Shown here one piece after another: positions 32,950 through 43,744 of a stretch of DNA of 64,000 nt (position 1 is the stretch's first letter; the number at the start of each line of letters is the position of its first letter). Source of the stretch: Diphasiastrum complanatum (lineage: Eukaryota > Streptophyta > Lycopodiopsida > Lycopodiales > Lycopodiaceae); assembly GCA_029204225.1 (NCBI GenBank), contig CM055092.1, forward strand, positions 75,036,383-75,100,382, in the 5' to 3' direction. Under the pieces are notes generated by a model, which worked only from the letters and a program-made list of their open reading frames with translations, searched no databases and had not been told where the DNA came from. Made by a program: the position numbers and the translations under genes.

Positions 32950-33372
32950 CTGGTATTATTTTGGTAGGTTTATTATGGCAGGATTATGTACTCAAAAAGA
33001 CGTTAAGGGAATTTTAAGTCATTCAAAGGAGAGACACACAATTGCTTATGCTCTAAAAAGACATGGCATTACCAGTTTATGGTGCATGATTTACTATCAA
33101 TCTTTGTGATTTCTATTTTAATACATTTGTTGTCATTCAAAAGAGTGCTTTGAGCATTGGAACAGGTTGACAGGAGAAGATCAGGTCACTTCAACATGGC
33201 TAGAAGTGGAGGCCTTATGTTGGAGAGCAATGATAGGTTATGTCAATCAACTATTCTACTTGAAAGGTGAGGATGGAGTCCTTATTGGAGATGAATGAGT
33301 TGATGGAGATTGTTGTGAGGTATGACAAGAGAGCTAAAAGAGCTCTACACATGATAAACATGAATATTACCA
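32950..33372 (+). other. Leader or gag start of a copia remnant
   Basis: Stop-broken plus-strand frames (SHSKERHTIAYALKRHGITS near 33020; LKGEDGVLIGDE near 33260) lead into the gag frame at 33373. No LTR or primer-binding site was found. Confidence 0.35.
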
Positions 33373-33651
33373 ATGAACTTCTCAAAGAAGCTGGTAAGCC
33401 TTACTACATCAAAGGAGGCTTGGGAAGCTTTGAAGAAGCTTTATGAATCCAAGTCTACATCTAGAGTGTTGACTTTAAGAAAACAAATCTTTCCTAGTAT
33501 GCAAAAGAAGGAAGAAAGTGCTCATGCTTTCATATTGAGAGTTAAAGCATTCAATCATGAGTTAGCATGTATTGACGAGAGCATTAAGGAGGTAGAACTT
33601 GTTCATGTTATACTTAATGGCTTGTTGGATGATCATGCTAACCTTGCCTAG
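33373..33651 (+). pseudogene. Copia gag (UBN2-type)
   Basis: TTSKEAWEALKKLYESKSTS, RVLTLRKQIFPSMQKKEESA, HAFILRVKAFNHELACIDES, VELVHVILNGLLDDHANLA: the standard helical copia Gag core. The N-terminal part is broken. In the same frame beyond the TAG at 33651 it continues SLDIQKTFPSIVDLQEILVN, so the stop is a mutation (Tyr expected in this family). Confidence 0.88.
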
Positions 33652-34577
33652 AGCCTTGATATTCAAAAGACTTTTCCAAGCATTGTAGATTTGCAAGAGA
33701 TTTTGGTGAACGAGGAATTTACCCTTCAATCAAGAGGAGGTGGACCTACATCAACAAAAAGATGTTGCTAGGTGCATCCATAAAGGGGATGATTCTTTTA
33801 CATTTTTTTGTGATGAGTCCAAGAAAGTCATTTTTGCAGCAAGTGGAGTCACATGTCTTCATAGAGAGAGTAGATCAAATGGTTCTATCATGAGATTTAG
33901 TGAGGGAGATAGTCACAAGTCAAGAAGAAGAGAAGTATGTGAAGAGCTCAAAGTAGGATGTACTTTGAATGATGTCATTGTGGATGATAATGAGGAAGAA
34001 TCATTATCATATGATTCATTACCTACATCATTGAATAGAATTTCTTGTTTGAAAAAGAGAGTACTTCAATCATCCTTATGTGGAAGGTACTAATGATTTT
34101 TTTCATGGCTTCTAATCTTTTTGAGATTTCTAAGAGGGAGTCTTATGAAGGAAAGAGCAATGGAAGATTGGTTCTTGGAAAGATCCAAGGCATGGATCTC
34201 ACATCTCTTCATCAATTCAAAGGATTCTATGATTATGAATTGATCACTCATGATTGAGATGGCAAAAGGTTGGTTGGAGAAGACTACATGGAACAAATTG
34301 AGAGGCAATTTCTTCAAGGCAAGGGAGATCTCATTGGTGAGCTTATTCAAGCTTGTTATGGACTCAAGAGGGCTAGATTTATTAGGTTTGATACTCATCT
34401 TCACCTACTATACTTCATGTTGGATGAAAATTTTGGAATCTATCTTTTGATTTATGATGGTGGCATTATTTTCATTAACCTTTATGGAAATTCGGGATCA
34501 AGCATTGATGAGATAGGTCATATGTTTGAGAGGGAGTATTTCCAGAGGTTCAGGTTTGAACATATTCATATCTTTGT
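33652..34577 (+). pseudogene. Decayed copia pol with RT remnant
   Basis: After the gag end, an unplaced stretch leads to 34270-34577. There ACYGLKRARFIRFDTHLHLL and DENFGIYLLIYDGG, INLYGNSGSSIDEIGHM follow the spacing of copia RT ('aLYGLKqaprawy.r.d..l...gf......d..lY......l..lYVDDll..g'). The YVDD box has become YGNS, so it is catalytically dead. It is cut at 34577 by the minus-strand LTR. Confidence 0.6.
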
Positions 34578-35457
34578 GTAAAGACCCCTAAGGAAATCCC
34601 CCAAGATGAGGATAGGAGAAACACAATAAGAGACTATGGAGCCAAACCGCCCAACCAAACCTAGATCAAACCTGGATCTAGTCCCCAAGCCATGCCATGT
34701 GAAATCTTGAGGAGAAGAGAGAAACTAGTAACCTAAATCCAATATGTTGATGGGATAATCCCTACCTGATTATATACAGAGTAGATTCATGTGCACGAAT
34801 CCATGCAATCCCCATGCAGGTCAATTATAAATAATAGAGCGATCACTATCAGTTTTTCTTCTTGCTCATACAGTAAAATTATATGCATAAAAGTGGTGAT
34901 GCCATGAGACCTGATAATTATCGTCTCATCATGATCGAGCATGTCATTGCATAGCCTTATAGTATTATTCTTCAGCCCACCATGAGTACAAATGCAAAGA
35001 CCAGAAGCATTAGAGGAGTTCTCAATATCAAAAAGACCATTTAAGAAATGCCATGTAGGATATAGAAAAATATCAAAATAAAAGAAACAATATTGTTTAT
35101 TTGCTTGCCCCCACCGCTCCCGAGGCCTCCCCAACTCCCAATGATCTAACCACAGTGTCTATAGTCACAGTTAAGAACTGTAAACAGTTCGCAGTATAAC
35201 TTGACTAAATTCAAAAAATATTCCCTCAATTGTTTACGGTCACGTCTCTTCATGCAGTCCTCCTGCCTATATTTGTCACATGTACGTGCAATACTCCATG
35301 TGCCTCAATTAGAGTGTCTGGGTCCTCTCAAGGTAATTAGTCACAAACAAGCCTCAACATGGAATTTAATCTCGGCATGACCAACAAACTACTATCGGAG
35401 GACCGGGTCTACCATATTAGGACTATTGCATGTCCTTAACCGAATATGGCCATGACA
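34578..35457 (-). mobile_element. Gypsy (chromovirus) 3' LTR, minus strand
   Basis: Read minus it begins TGTCATGGCCATATTCGG and ends GGGGTCTTTACA, homologous end-to-end to the LTR at 2177-2663 but about 390 bp longer. The excess lies at about 34845-35235, between words the two copies share (ATTTATAATTGACCTGCATG and the GACCGTAAACAATTG side). It follows a purine tract at 35458, so it is the 3' LTR. It interrupts a copia RT remnant at 34577. Confidence 0.75.
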
Positions 35458-35730
35458 TTCTTCCTCCCTTAAACTGGTTTTGTCCTTAGAACGAGAAAAA
35501 GAAGACATGTGATTATTTCTTAAACTTTCAACTTTTAACCAGGAATAATTATCCCTAGTTTGATCTTTTCTTTTGAATAAGTACTCAGAGACCCAGCAAT
35601 TCACAATTGCTTAAGTCTACACAGGAATACGAACTCAAAACCGGCCAAAAATACATTAAGCAATGGACATTCCAAACGGGTTGATATTCTTCAAATAAAA
35701 GTTCATCACCTTCATGTAATATCAACTCCA
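35458..35730 (-). pseudogene. Chromodomain-like integrase tail and polypurine tract
   Basis: Minus-strand AAGGGAGGAAGAA (35458-35470) is the polypurine tract. Upstream, the frames give LILHEGDELLFEEYQPVWNV, then CWVSEYLFKRKDQTRDNYSW and SKDKTSLREEECHG. The pattern '.eYLvKwKg.......W' then 'DKTSL.EeECHG' is the C-terminal chromodomain and pol end of Ty3/gypsy chromoviruses. Stops and shifts break it. The remainder of pol is missing. Confidence 0.6.
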
Positions 35731-36719
35731 TGAACCACTAGGTGAATTAACTCTTTATTTTAGATATCAAGTCTAAAAGCTAAAGAAATTTCATTGTGAT
35801 GATAGTCTAATCCTTATTCACAATTTCTTGTAGATATCAGTGTTTCTTGGTACAAATATTTTTAGAATATCCAAAATATTCTAAAATACAACAATTCAAT
35901 CAACTAAAATCTCTAGGAGATCCATCAAGTCTTAGACAATTATAACTCAATTCAAAGTACTATAGTTACTCTAACGAGTTAATAGCCCCATTTCTAGCAT
36001 CACATGCATGAAATCAGCAATCCATCTGAATCTCAATAGGTTGATACAAGGAGCTGATGGCTCGAAAAGGAACCTTTCTTTTGAAGGCTGATACCATCAA
36101 ACAAAGAGGACTACAGAATCTGTGGGGTGGATTCGTATTTCAAGTACTCGCACATGAATGGCAATGAAACAACTCAATGTTTGCAAAAGGATGGATGACT
36201 AGCCTGTTACTTGGATTAGTTTCATTTGCGACAACGTTCACCAGAAGCAAGCATGAAGTCAAAAGTTGGAAAGGGCAATTTCAGGTGAGATCTTCTATGG
36301 AGCAGTTGGTCTTCATTTGGGATGGTTATCTTCGGAATTGAAACTCACTGAGCATGGGTGATATCCAATGTCAGTTGAGTTTTTCCTCAAAGGAGAAAGA
36401 CTAGGATCCTCTTCAGAGATTGGCAACAAGTTAGACTAAGCCATAATCCTAGCAGATGGAAAGCAAAGTGTTGAAAAGACTTTTGCTTGAGAACTCTACT
36501 CTAAGTCTGGTCAGCTGATTTTATAAGTGGAGTGGAACTATCACAGACACACCTCTCTCTTGGTGCAAATCTTGAATGAAAGTTGATCAAAATGGAGGCA
36601 AATTCAAGGTGACCTAGCCATACTCACACGAGGAGACTGGTGAACTTTGGACCTAATATGTTGACAAGTTCTTGTTGTGGAAATGAAAGCTTGTTATAGA
36701 CTTTTTCTGGACCAACATT
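35731..36719. other. No recognised gene
   Basis: Mixed sequence with no clear ORF. GGCTGATACCATC at 36079-36091 resembles an inverted primer-binding site (missing AG), but no LTR end adjoins it. Probably interior of degraded retroelements. Confidence 0.45.
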
Positions 36720-37330
36720 GATGAGGAGACATGATGAGTACGCTAACTTGTTTTACGTGTAAAGCAGTTGATCAACAAAGGAACTGTGAAAGTTGAATCT
36801 TGCACGAGAGACATGGTACTTCGAACGGACGCTAAGGGATAGTTCGTATTGGAATCGAACTAGTGCAAACTCTGGGTGCATGTGTCTGATTCAAAGAGAG
36901 CTACTTGAAGCCAAGCTAGATGTACACTTCTTGTTTTGACTGTGAGGCAATTGACCAGTGATGAAATTGTGAAAGTCAAGTTTTGCGCAGTGCATCAAGG
37001 ACAAATCAAGAGCTCAAAGGAGTTGAAAGTCAAAAGTCAGAAGCGACAGGGGCGAATATTTCAACAAAAAGCCTCTATCACCAATTAATAAAGTTCTTAG
37101 GTTTTACGTAAGCGATATAAAATCTACGCTTTTCTTAGACAAAGTGATATTTTCAAGTTATGGCGTAATTTTTCAATATAAAGAGCTAAGCCTCCGACTT
37201 GTGGTGTGCTAGATACAATGTTAATAAAAGTGGCCAGTAAATTGAGTACTGTGTTAATTTTAATTGAGAGACATCTTTGCTTTAATCTGACATCTGATGA
37301 GGACATCAGATTTTATAAAGGTGGGGTGGA
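36720..37330 (+). pseudogene. Duplicated copia RNase H tail (tentative) and purine tract
   Basis: Two related stretches about 180 bp apart, VKQLINKGTVKVESCTRD (near 36760) and VRQLTSDEIVKVKFCAVHQG (near 36940), resemble the copia words 'iR.l...g.v.v.y.....q.AD'. The DNA is also similar (GCAGTTGATCAACAAAGGAA, GCAATTGACCAGTGATGAAA). The segment ends with ATAAAGGTGGGGTGGA, a good polypurine tract, at 37330, right before an LTR start. Identification as RNase H is weak; the purine tract is clear. Confidence 0.4.
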
Positions 37331-37892
37331 TGTTGTAAAGCTAGCTTTACAATGCAAACTTTTCTTTCGGTGCCACTGGCGCCAGCATTGTCCCCGACGC
37401 CAGCAGCGCCACTGCTGCTCCCGGTGCCCGGCGCCACTATGACCAGAATCCAGCCGACTTCAAATTCCTATGGCTGAAAAACTTTGATGGGTTCTAGCGA
37501 AGTCCAGAGTGCTCGGAGTGTGCAATCACCTCGCACGATCTAGGCATGACTATAGGAAGCTTGAGGATCAATAAAATCTAGAGAGAGAAAATGATTTTCT
37601 AGAGAGAGAAAATCTTAGAGAGATAAAATGTGCTTTACCAACTTGGGCAGAGCACTTGGTATGAGGAGAGGTGGCGAATCCCACCAAAATTATAGGGGGA
37701 TGCAGGTTGCGACTCAAGGCGAGCTCCAACCAAGTCTTAGCTCCCCTTGTTGGGATGTTGTCCTGGCGCCTCCCTTGCCATGCCAACGCCCCGAAGACTA
37801 GGGTCGGTCACACACTTGAAATGTAACCTTCTCAGATATATTAATAAAGTGAGATTTTCCTCAGACTAATTCTGATTACCTTCTAGGTTTCA
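37331..37892 (+). mobile_element. LTR, about 562 bp
   Basis: It starts TGTTGTAAAGC directly after the purine tract and probably ends AGGTTTCA at 37892. AATAAA near 37842 (TATTAATAAAGTGAG) fits the R region. A GC-rich block (37370-37440) repeats GGCGCC and CCAGCAG words. The first 22 bp hold a perfect 20-bp palindrome (37333-37352). Solo, with no mate found. Confidence 0.55.
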
Positions 37893-38868
37893 GTGTTTGG
37901 TAAAAGTGCTAGTTGTAAGGCCACTTCAAATCTTTTTGATATGGCACTTAGTTGAGGGTTGTCGTATCCTGGGACGTCATCGGTATGTCATCGGGACCAT
38001 TTGGTCCGGGACGACAATGGTATGTTGTCGGGACCATTCAGTCCAGGAACTGGTTCTCTTCATATATGTCGCGGCTTGTGGTTCGGAGTGTTCCTTGCAT
38101 GAACTTGAATGGGTTTTGTTCTTGGGAAATGGGCTCTAACCTATCGGCTCAGTTGGATGACTTGCTTGAGTGAAAGTTACATGTTTATGGCTGTCCAGTC
38201 TGGCATGGCGCCAGGTTGGCTTTCAGCGCTCGTGACGAAGCTTTGAGTTGGTTAAGTCTGATGTAAGTAAGACAACTTGCTTGGAATGGATGTTACTCGT
38301 TTGTAACGAAGCTTTGAGTTAGTTAAGTTTGAAGTATGTTCGATGGCTTGCTTGGAGGGAAGTCATCCACATTGGGACCCCCAACCTGGCATGGTGCTAG
38401 GTTGGATCTCAATATTGGTTTTCTGAACTTCAAATTGGTTAAGTCTGATCGTTGTTGGCAAGTTAGATGCTTGTATGTCAAGTGGGTTCGAATGGCAAAA
38501 GTTGAAACCTGGGAGGTTAAGTCGTGGTTCCCGACTCCCTTTGGGATGCCTGCGTTACACCCAGGGCCTTGGGTCTTCCATGCAAGTCGGAGCCCTCCCA
38601 CTCCGACCTCCCCAAGGGTGGGACCTTCTCCCCACTCCAACCTCCCCAAGGGTGGGACCTTCTCTGCACGGGCGAGGGCCCTTCGGCCTCACCGAATCTT
38701 GAGAGCCAAAAAGAAGCATCTACTCATTTTCAGACCGGGAAATCTATTAACCACGATTTAGAATCACATCTGATTCCATGTATTCAAATCAAATCAGTAA
38801 GTACATACATACATACATACTCTCCCTCTCTCTCGTGCACAGATTGAATTGGTGGAAAATAAATTTTG
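37893..38868. other. Repeat-rich spacer
   Basis: No recognised gene. It holds nested direct repeats: GTATGTCATCGGGACCATT and GTATGTTGTCGGGACCATT (37982, 38021), ACGAAGCTTTGAGTT (38233, 38307), CTGGCATGGCGCCAGGTTGG and CTGGCATGGTGCTAGGTTGG (38201, 38386), a 34-bp unit (below) and a CATA run (38807-38820). Frames of up to 141 codons on the plus strand are low in recognisable content. Confidence 0.5.
38607..38664 (+). repeat. Tandem 34-bp unit
   Basis: CCTCCCCAAGGGTGGGACCT starts at 38607 and again at 38641, with the intervening CCCACTCCAA related to the bases before the first copy (CCCACTCCGA). The unit contains the near-palindrome TCCCCAAGGGTGGGA. Confidence 0.9.
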
Positions 38869-38870
38869 TC

Positions 38871-39125
38871 AGAGTTCGACTAGGCAGCAGGGCAGTGGGA
38901 GCATATTCAAGTCAAACGGACAACATATTTGTTGCCATTTCGTAGAATGCTTTGTCAGCGTGATCAGTCACCATTTTGCACAGATTAACACTCACCTTTC
39001 TGGCTGCCAAATTGTCAGTACAACATTTGGTAGCAAAGGTTTGCGAACCATGGATAACGGAGGCCAGCAGAATTGAGCTAGGCCATGCATCTGTCCGTTT
39101 TATGATTTTTCCATGTATGACCTTT
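38871..39125 (-). pseudogene. F-box/Kelch pseudogene, 3' part only
   Basis: The minus frame gives GKIIKRTDAWPSSILLASVI, HGSQTFATKCCTDNLAARKV and SVNLCKMVTDHADKAF, clearly the C-terminal third of the two Kelch proteins. A frameshift follows; the DNA continues to CTGCCTAGTCGAACTCTGA (ending 38871), which keeps the stop of gene 2. It shares CTDNLAA with gene 1 but DAWPSS and the stop with gene 2. The F-box and Kelch blades are deleted, with the deletion joining directly to the upstream repeat at 39150. Confidence 0.93.
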
Positions 39126-39149
39126 GAATTCAACCACAACCTCCCCTAC

Positions 39150-39450
39150 GTGTCTTGTAAGCTAAACAGAAAACAAAAACTAGCTTTCCTCGACACTTCT
39201 CGGTGAATGCAACTCACAATCTCACACTGTCTCAATAGATGGCTACCCTTGTTGCGTACACGAGTCAATGATGAGTGCAATGTTCAATATTTGAACTAGA
39301 ATGTTGTGCAATATGTATCCTGTATAATATGCCTAGTAATAAATTACTTTTATAAATCTTTTGTAGAAAAAGTGTGAAAATAAACCTATTTGAAGGTGTG
39401 TTATTGACTAAAAAGGCCTTGCCATAATCAAGCTATTTTTGTTGAAAAAG
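39150..39450 (-). repeat. Repeat upstream of Kelch pseudogene
   Basis: Inverted, diverged mate of 11920-12230 (TGTCTCAATAGATGGCTAC, TTGACTAAAAAGGCCTTGCC, TCTTGTAAGCTAAA). The same relative position 5' of a Kelch sequence as at gene 1. Confidence 0.75.
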
Positions 39451-41362
39451 TATAAACATAAAAGTATTTGAAAATTAGTGTTACTAAATTTGGAAGAGAG
39501 AGATTATTAGTTATTACAAAGACAAAACCCAAAAATTTTTAATTGTGTTGAACTTTTATTTCCTCATCTCAAGCTTTGGACTTGGATCCATGATCCATGC
39601 TTACATAGGAATAGATTGAAACCTTCATAGTCTATCACCTATCTAAATGCTCCACTAGTGAGTTTGATACTTACCTCTAACTTTTAATAATTTAAATATC
39701 TTATACTATATATTGCATAAACAAATAGTTTAGTTCAATTGTAATATAAAGGACTTTTCTTTACACCTATTATTAGCATACTTCCAGTCAACATACCTTT
39801 TCTTAATTTGATTTGAAATGGTCAAGGATTGAAATCTTCTGCATGTGCACTTGCTCAAATAAGTCTTTGATAATTGAAAACATTGTGGTGTAAGTTTCCA
39901 TGCTGATAACTATGCTTGAGAACTAAGTTTTATCAATAGTTAGGGGCCTACCTGATATTAACATGTCAATTTGCTATTTATCAAAAATGTCATTGACTTA
40001 CAAGGTTTAAAACTCAAAGATTAGTACATGCTAGCATTGTCCATCGTATTTTTGATGTAGAATTACCTTTGATCTACATAAAGAATGTTCATGAGAAAAA
40101 AATAAATGCAATCTATGTTGTTTGAAAATATTAAATATGAAAGGCAAAAAGATAATAAAATGTAGTGTTTTTTGTGATGATCCTAGAAATTATTAGGTTT
40201 TTCACGGGATACGAGAAATGTAATGTTGTGATTCGTATATGTTTTTGTTACTTAACAACAGTGAATATGCTAAGACAAAGGCAAAGAATTTTTTTTTAAC
40301 CTACATAGCAGATTTTATTATTAAACACCCATATAATGGTCGTCTATCATAGATTAGTAAACACGTGAAGAGCATGATTACTAGTTATAAAATCTATATT
40401 GCATGGCCCAAAATTTATACAATTTGACCTCAAAAGGATGCTAACCTCCATATGTCATTTTCATGGTGTACACTGAAGTGGAGTCTATTGCCTTTTAAAG
40501 TGCTCCATTAATGAGATTGACACTTACCTTTCTAACCTTTGGCCTATGATCAATTTCGATTATTAATGTAAATTGAAAATCATTATTATCCTATTGTGAA
40601 CCCTCTCTTTTGTAATCTTATAAAAATCTACTAGAAATATAAGCAATCCCATTTTGTTGAGTTCAACTAGTTGAAGCTCTTATTCAATCCAACAAACATG
40701 TGTTTTTTTTTAATGTAAGGCCAAGTAACTATCCTTGAACTATAAGTTTCATTTATGTATGAAGTAGCATCAATAAATATTGAACACTCATGTTCAACAT
40801 ATCTCTTTTTAATATAATTTGAAATGGTCAATCAATTGAAAACTAATTCATGTGCACTTGCTCAAATGCTTCTTTCATAATTTAGGCATTGCGGTACAAG
40901 CTTTTCTAGTGATGCTAAAAAAATCATACGCTTCTTGAACTAAAGTTCAATTAATAGTTTTATTCACTTGACATGTATTTATATTGATCCTTGAAAGGTA
41001 TATAATTTAATAATAAAATTGTAGTATACATTTGATATAAAGCATTCATGTGTTGTGTGAACTTCTTAAATACTTAACACCATTGCGTATCAAATGGGTA
41101 ATATTTCAAGGAAGCTGGAACTATAAGGAATATTTCTAGAACTACATTAAAAAATGGCTTTTTAGCACATTTTGAAAAAGAATGCCCTGTATCATATCCA
41201 AATTTGCCAAACGTACATAAAATAAAATTTAGTAACAAAATTTTAAAATATTTAAAAATTGCAGTATCCAAAAATTTGCTAGAAAGTACAATACACAAAA
41301 GTGAGAAAGGGCCAACGTAGTACAACATTGTATTCAAATTTGTGCAAAATGTAATAACAAAC
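39451..41362. repeat. Diverged direct duplication in AT-rich DNA
   Basis: Words in 39640-40000 recur in order in 40495-41000: TGCTCCACTAGTGAG / TGCTCCATTAATGAG, ATTTGAAATGGTCAA (39818, 40818), CATGTGCACTTGCTCAAAT (39843, 40850). Spacing is roughly 860-1010 bp. The duplicated unit has no long ORF. A minus frame at 41074-41337 is unrecognised. Confidence 0.6.
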
Positions 41363-41470
41363 CTAGATTTTTTTTGGGTCTAGTATCATATCCCCGGACT
41401 CTGTGTCCACGCCTCTTGATTCAACATAATCAATTTCATCATCAGAAGGTGAAGACGTGGAAGATCCATC
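41363..41470 (-). other. Acidic C-terminal exon fragment
   Basis: A minus-strand frame with SSTSSPSDDEIDYVESRGVD and TESGDMILDPKKI then a TAG. It looks like the tail of a nuclear or transposon protein, but I do not recognise it. The frame is cut at 41470 by the copia LTR; the apparent splice acceptor there (TTTCTAACAG) is LTR sequence. Confidence 0.35.
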
Positions 41471-41583
41471 TGTTAGAAATCAATGATAAACTTCATTGTT
41501 ACTGTTTACGATGTACTTTACTATTGACAACCATTACCAACTATAATTAACTATAGGCTAGTCTATTAGTGAACTCCTAGGTT

Positions 41584-41682
<99 letters not shown>

Positions 41683-41799
41683 GGGTTTATTTGTATACTT
41701 TACTTTCATTCAGTGAATAATAGTGGTGGTGTGTTCTTCTTCCTCCTTCTGGTGATTGATTATGGTGAATGATTGATATTGCTTATTTGATTATTGACA
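41471..41799 (+). mobile_element. Copia family A 5' LTR with internal (CT)n
   Basis: 329 bp, TGTTAGAAATC ... TTATTGACA, followed by a primer-binding site. The middle third (41584-41678) is an almost pure CT run, interrupted once by CTTTCT. The LTR starts inside the acidic exon at 41470. Confidence 0.78.
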
Positions 41800-41811
41800 T
41801 GATATCAGAGC
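41800..41811 (+). other. Primer-binding site
   Basis: TGATATCAGAGC differs from TGGTATCAGAGC at one base and directly follows the LTR end. Sets plus orientation. Confidence 0.8.
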
Positions 41812-42319
41812 TTATCAGGTCATGAGTGCCTGATCATTGGATTTAGCTTGTCACAAGCTCCGCAATGAGGTGAGAAAGTCCTTCGTAGGAGGTGAAAGCA
41901 AGGAGAGGCAACAGTTGGAAGAAATCCTTCCTTGGTGTATTTTGCAAGTTTTGGAGCTCGGAAACTTTTGTGGGGAACACACAATCAGTTTCAGAGGCAA
42001 TAAGAAGGCCAGGGTAGCATCAAACGGACTCAAAGTCGGAGTATTTTTGGGCAACTTCTAATTATTACTAGTTTTTGTGGAAAAGCGCACGTTTTCAAGA
42101 AGTTTCAATCAGAAACTTGCTCAATCAATTTGTGGGGAACATTTTGTGCTGTCAAAAGTTTAGCAATATTGTTACTAGCAATTTAGAACTATTCCTAGCT
42201 CATTTTGTTGGATTTATCTCTTCTACTCTCCTAAATTCCATGTTAATCTGGTTCCATTCATTGCTATGTATTTACTTGCATTGTTGTGTAGCTCAACTAC
42301 TGAAGACGAGCAAGTGAAG

Positions 42320-42960
42320 ATGGCCGACATATCAGAGTTGGACGAACTATCGGGTAGACCCAACCTGGTTGACATATCGGAGAAGCCCGACTTATCGGCC
42401 TCCTCACGCTCATCCTCTATACTGCGCTACCAACTTGACAATGATAACAACCACGATCTTCTCCCTGACGGCGCAACAGCTCCACGCCATCTCTTGTACA
42501 CTCATTTGCATAAATGTAAATAGCAAATAAATCATTTGACAAGTATGCAATTGATCAGTGATCAAGAACACGGATTAAAAAATTCGATGAGATAGACACA
42601 ATAGATGCTTTTATGCATTGATTCTCTTCTTCAGACGGATCGTCAGTAATAAGCTCATAGCTTTTACAGTTTGTAGTTAGGTTCCGCTATTGTCTTGTGC
42701 TCGCCTGCATCATTGACTTGTATTTCATTACAATCAATATGAATAAAAGTGTTGTCTAGTTCTGCGTTCAAGTTCTGTCAGTATTTGCAATGCCTTCCAC
42801 TCTCTGTCTGACCTTCTGATTTCTTTGTCTGATTGTTTGCTCTTGCTTCCGCTATCACCACACACCTAGCTCTACACTTAATTTTACTATTGTGCTTGCC
42901 TACTTAGTTATCAGTAGTGCACTCCTTGACCGTTGACTCTCACGCCTTATACACCAACAA
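42320..42960 (+). pseudogene. Copia A gag start and interrupted gag
   Basis: ATG at 42320 begins MADISELDELSGRPNLVDIS, a charged N-terminus plausible for copia Gag about 510 bp after the primer-binding site; the frame ends at 42523. From there to 42960 no gag helices are found, and the sequence shows short dispersed words only. Most of gag has been lost or replaced. Confidence 0.5.
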
Positions 42961-43740
42961 AGGCTCGACTAAGCAGAAGGAGAAAGGCCCGAGATCATTA
43001 AAGAAAGGTCAGAAATAGACACATCGTCACGAGTAGTCGAATCAGCCAACAAAAAAGAAGTTCTATAGATACTGCTCCAACCACGAGATCCAAGACTGTC
43101 AGATATTGCAGGCAAAGAATAGCAGCAAAGAACAGTCGAATCAAGTGGCAAATGCAGTTGTAGAAGCTCCACAGCCTACTCAAGAATTGGATCATGATGC
43201 CTTCATGACAAACCATCTAGAAGCATCCAACGATAGCTCTTGGTTTAGATTCTGGTGCCACACAACATATGACCAGCCATATCGGCTATTTCGAGTCCTA
43301 TACGCCTTACAGTACCAAACGATATGTTCATCTTGTTGACAGTAGCACTCAAGCTATTAAAGGTGAAGGTATGGTAAGATTGAGCTTTGCCAATGATCAA
43401 TGTGAGCTACTTTCAAATGCCTTCATTAACCAAATCTAGCTACAAATCTGCTCTTTGTTAGCAGAATTACAGATCTAGGACATAAAGTAGAATTTGAATC
43501 TGGTCAGTATAAGGTAGTCGATAGGACAGACAAGATTCTAGCACTTGGAAACAAGCATGGATACTTGTATAGATTAAGTCATTGTTTTTTTGCCTCTAGT
43601 CAAGCACTTAGTACTTCTATTTAGATAAATAAAAGTCTACTTTGGCATTATAGACTTGGTCATTTGAATCGCGCTTCTATACAGCAAATGTCTAAGCAAT
43701 CCATTGTTCTTGATCTTGACTATCCTGACAAGAAAGTTGA
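42961..43740 (+). pseudogene. Copia A zinc knuckle, protease, pre-integrase
   Basis: Frames shift several times. FYRYCSNHEIQDCQILQAK keeps part of a zinc knuckle (C..H....C). DSGATQHMTSH-type sequence (read in pieces around 43245-43275) and YQTICSS/PNDMFI mark the protease. LSFANDQCELLSNAFY and LLFVSRITDLGHKVEFESGQ follow, then LLWHYRLGHLNRASIQQMSK, the pre-integrase 'W H.RLGH'. At 43740 the plus-strand homology stops abruptly. Confidence 0.7.
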
Positions 43741-43744
43741 ATTA

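Noticed and set aside
36079-36091. Inverted primer-binding site GGCTGATACCATC
   Set aside because: It lacks two bases of the TGGTATCAGAGC complement and no LTR terminus lies beside it.
41455-41475. Splice acceptor TTTCTAACAG before the acidic minus-strand exon
   Set aside because: These bases are the start of the copia LTR (TGTTAGAAA) read backwards; the exon is interrupted by the insertion.
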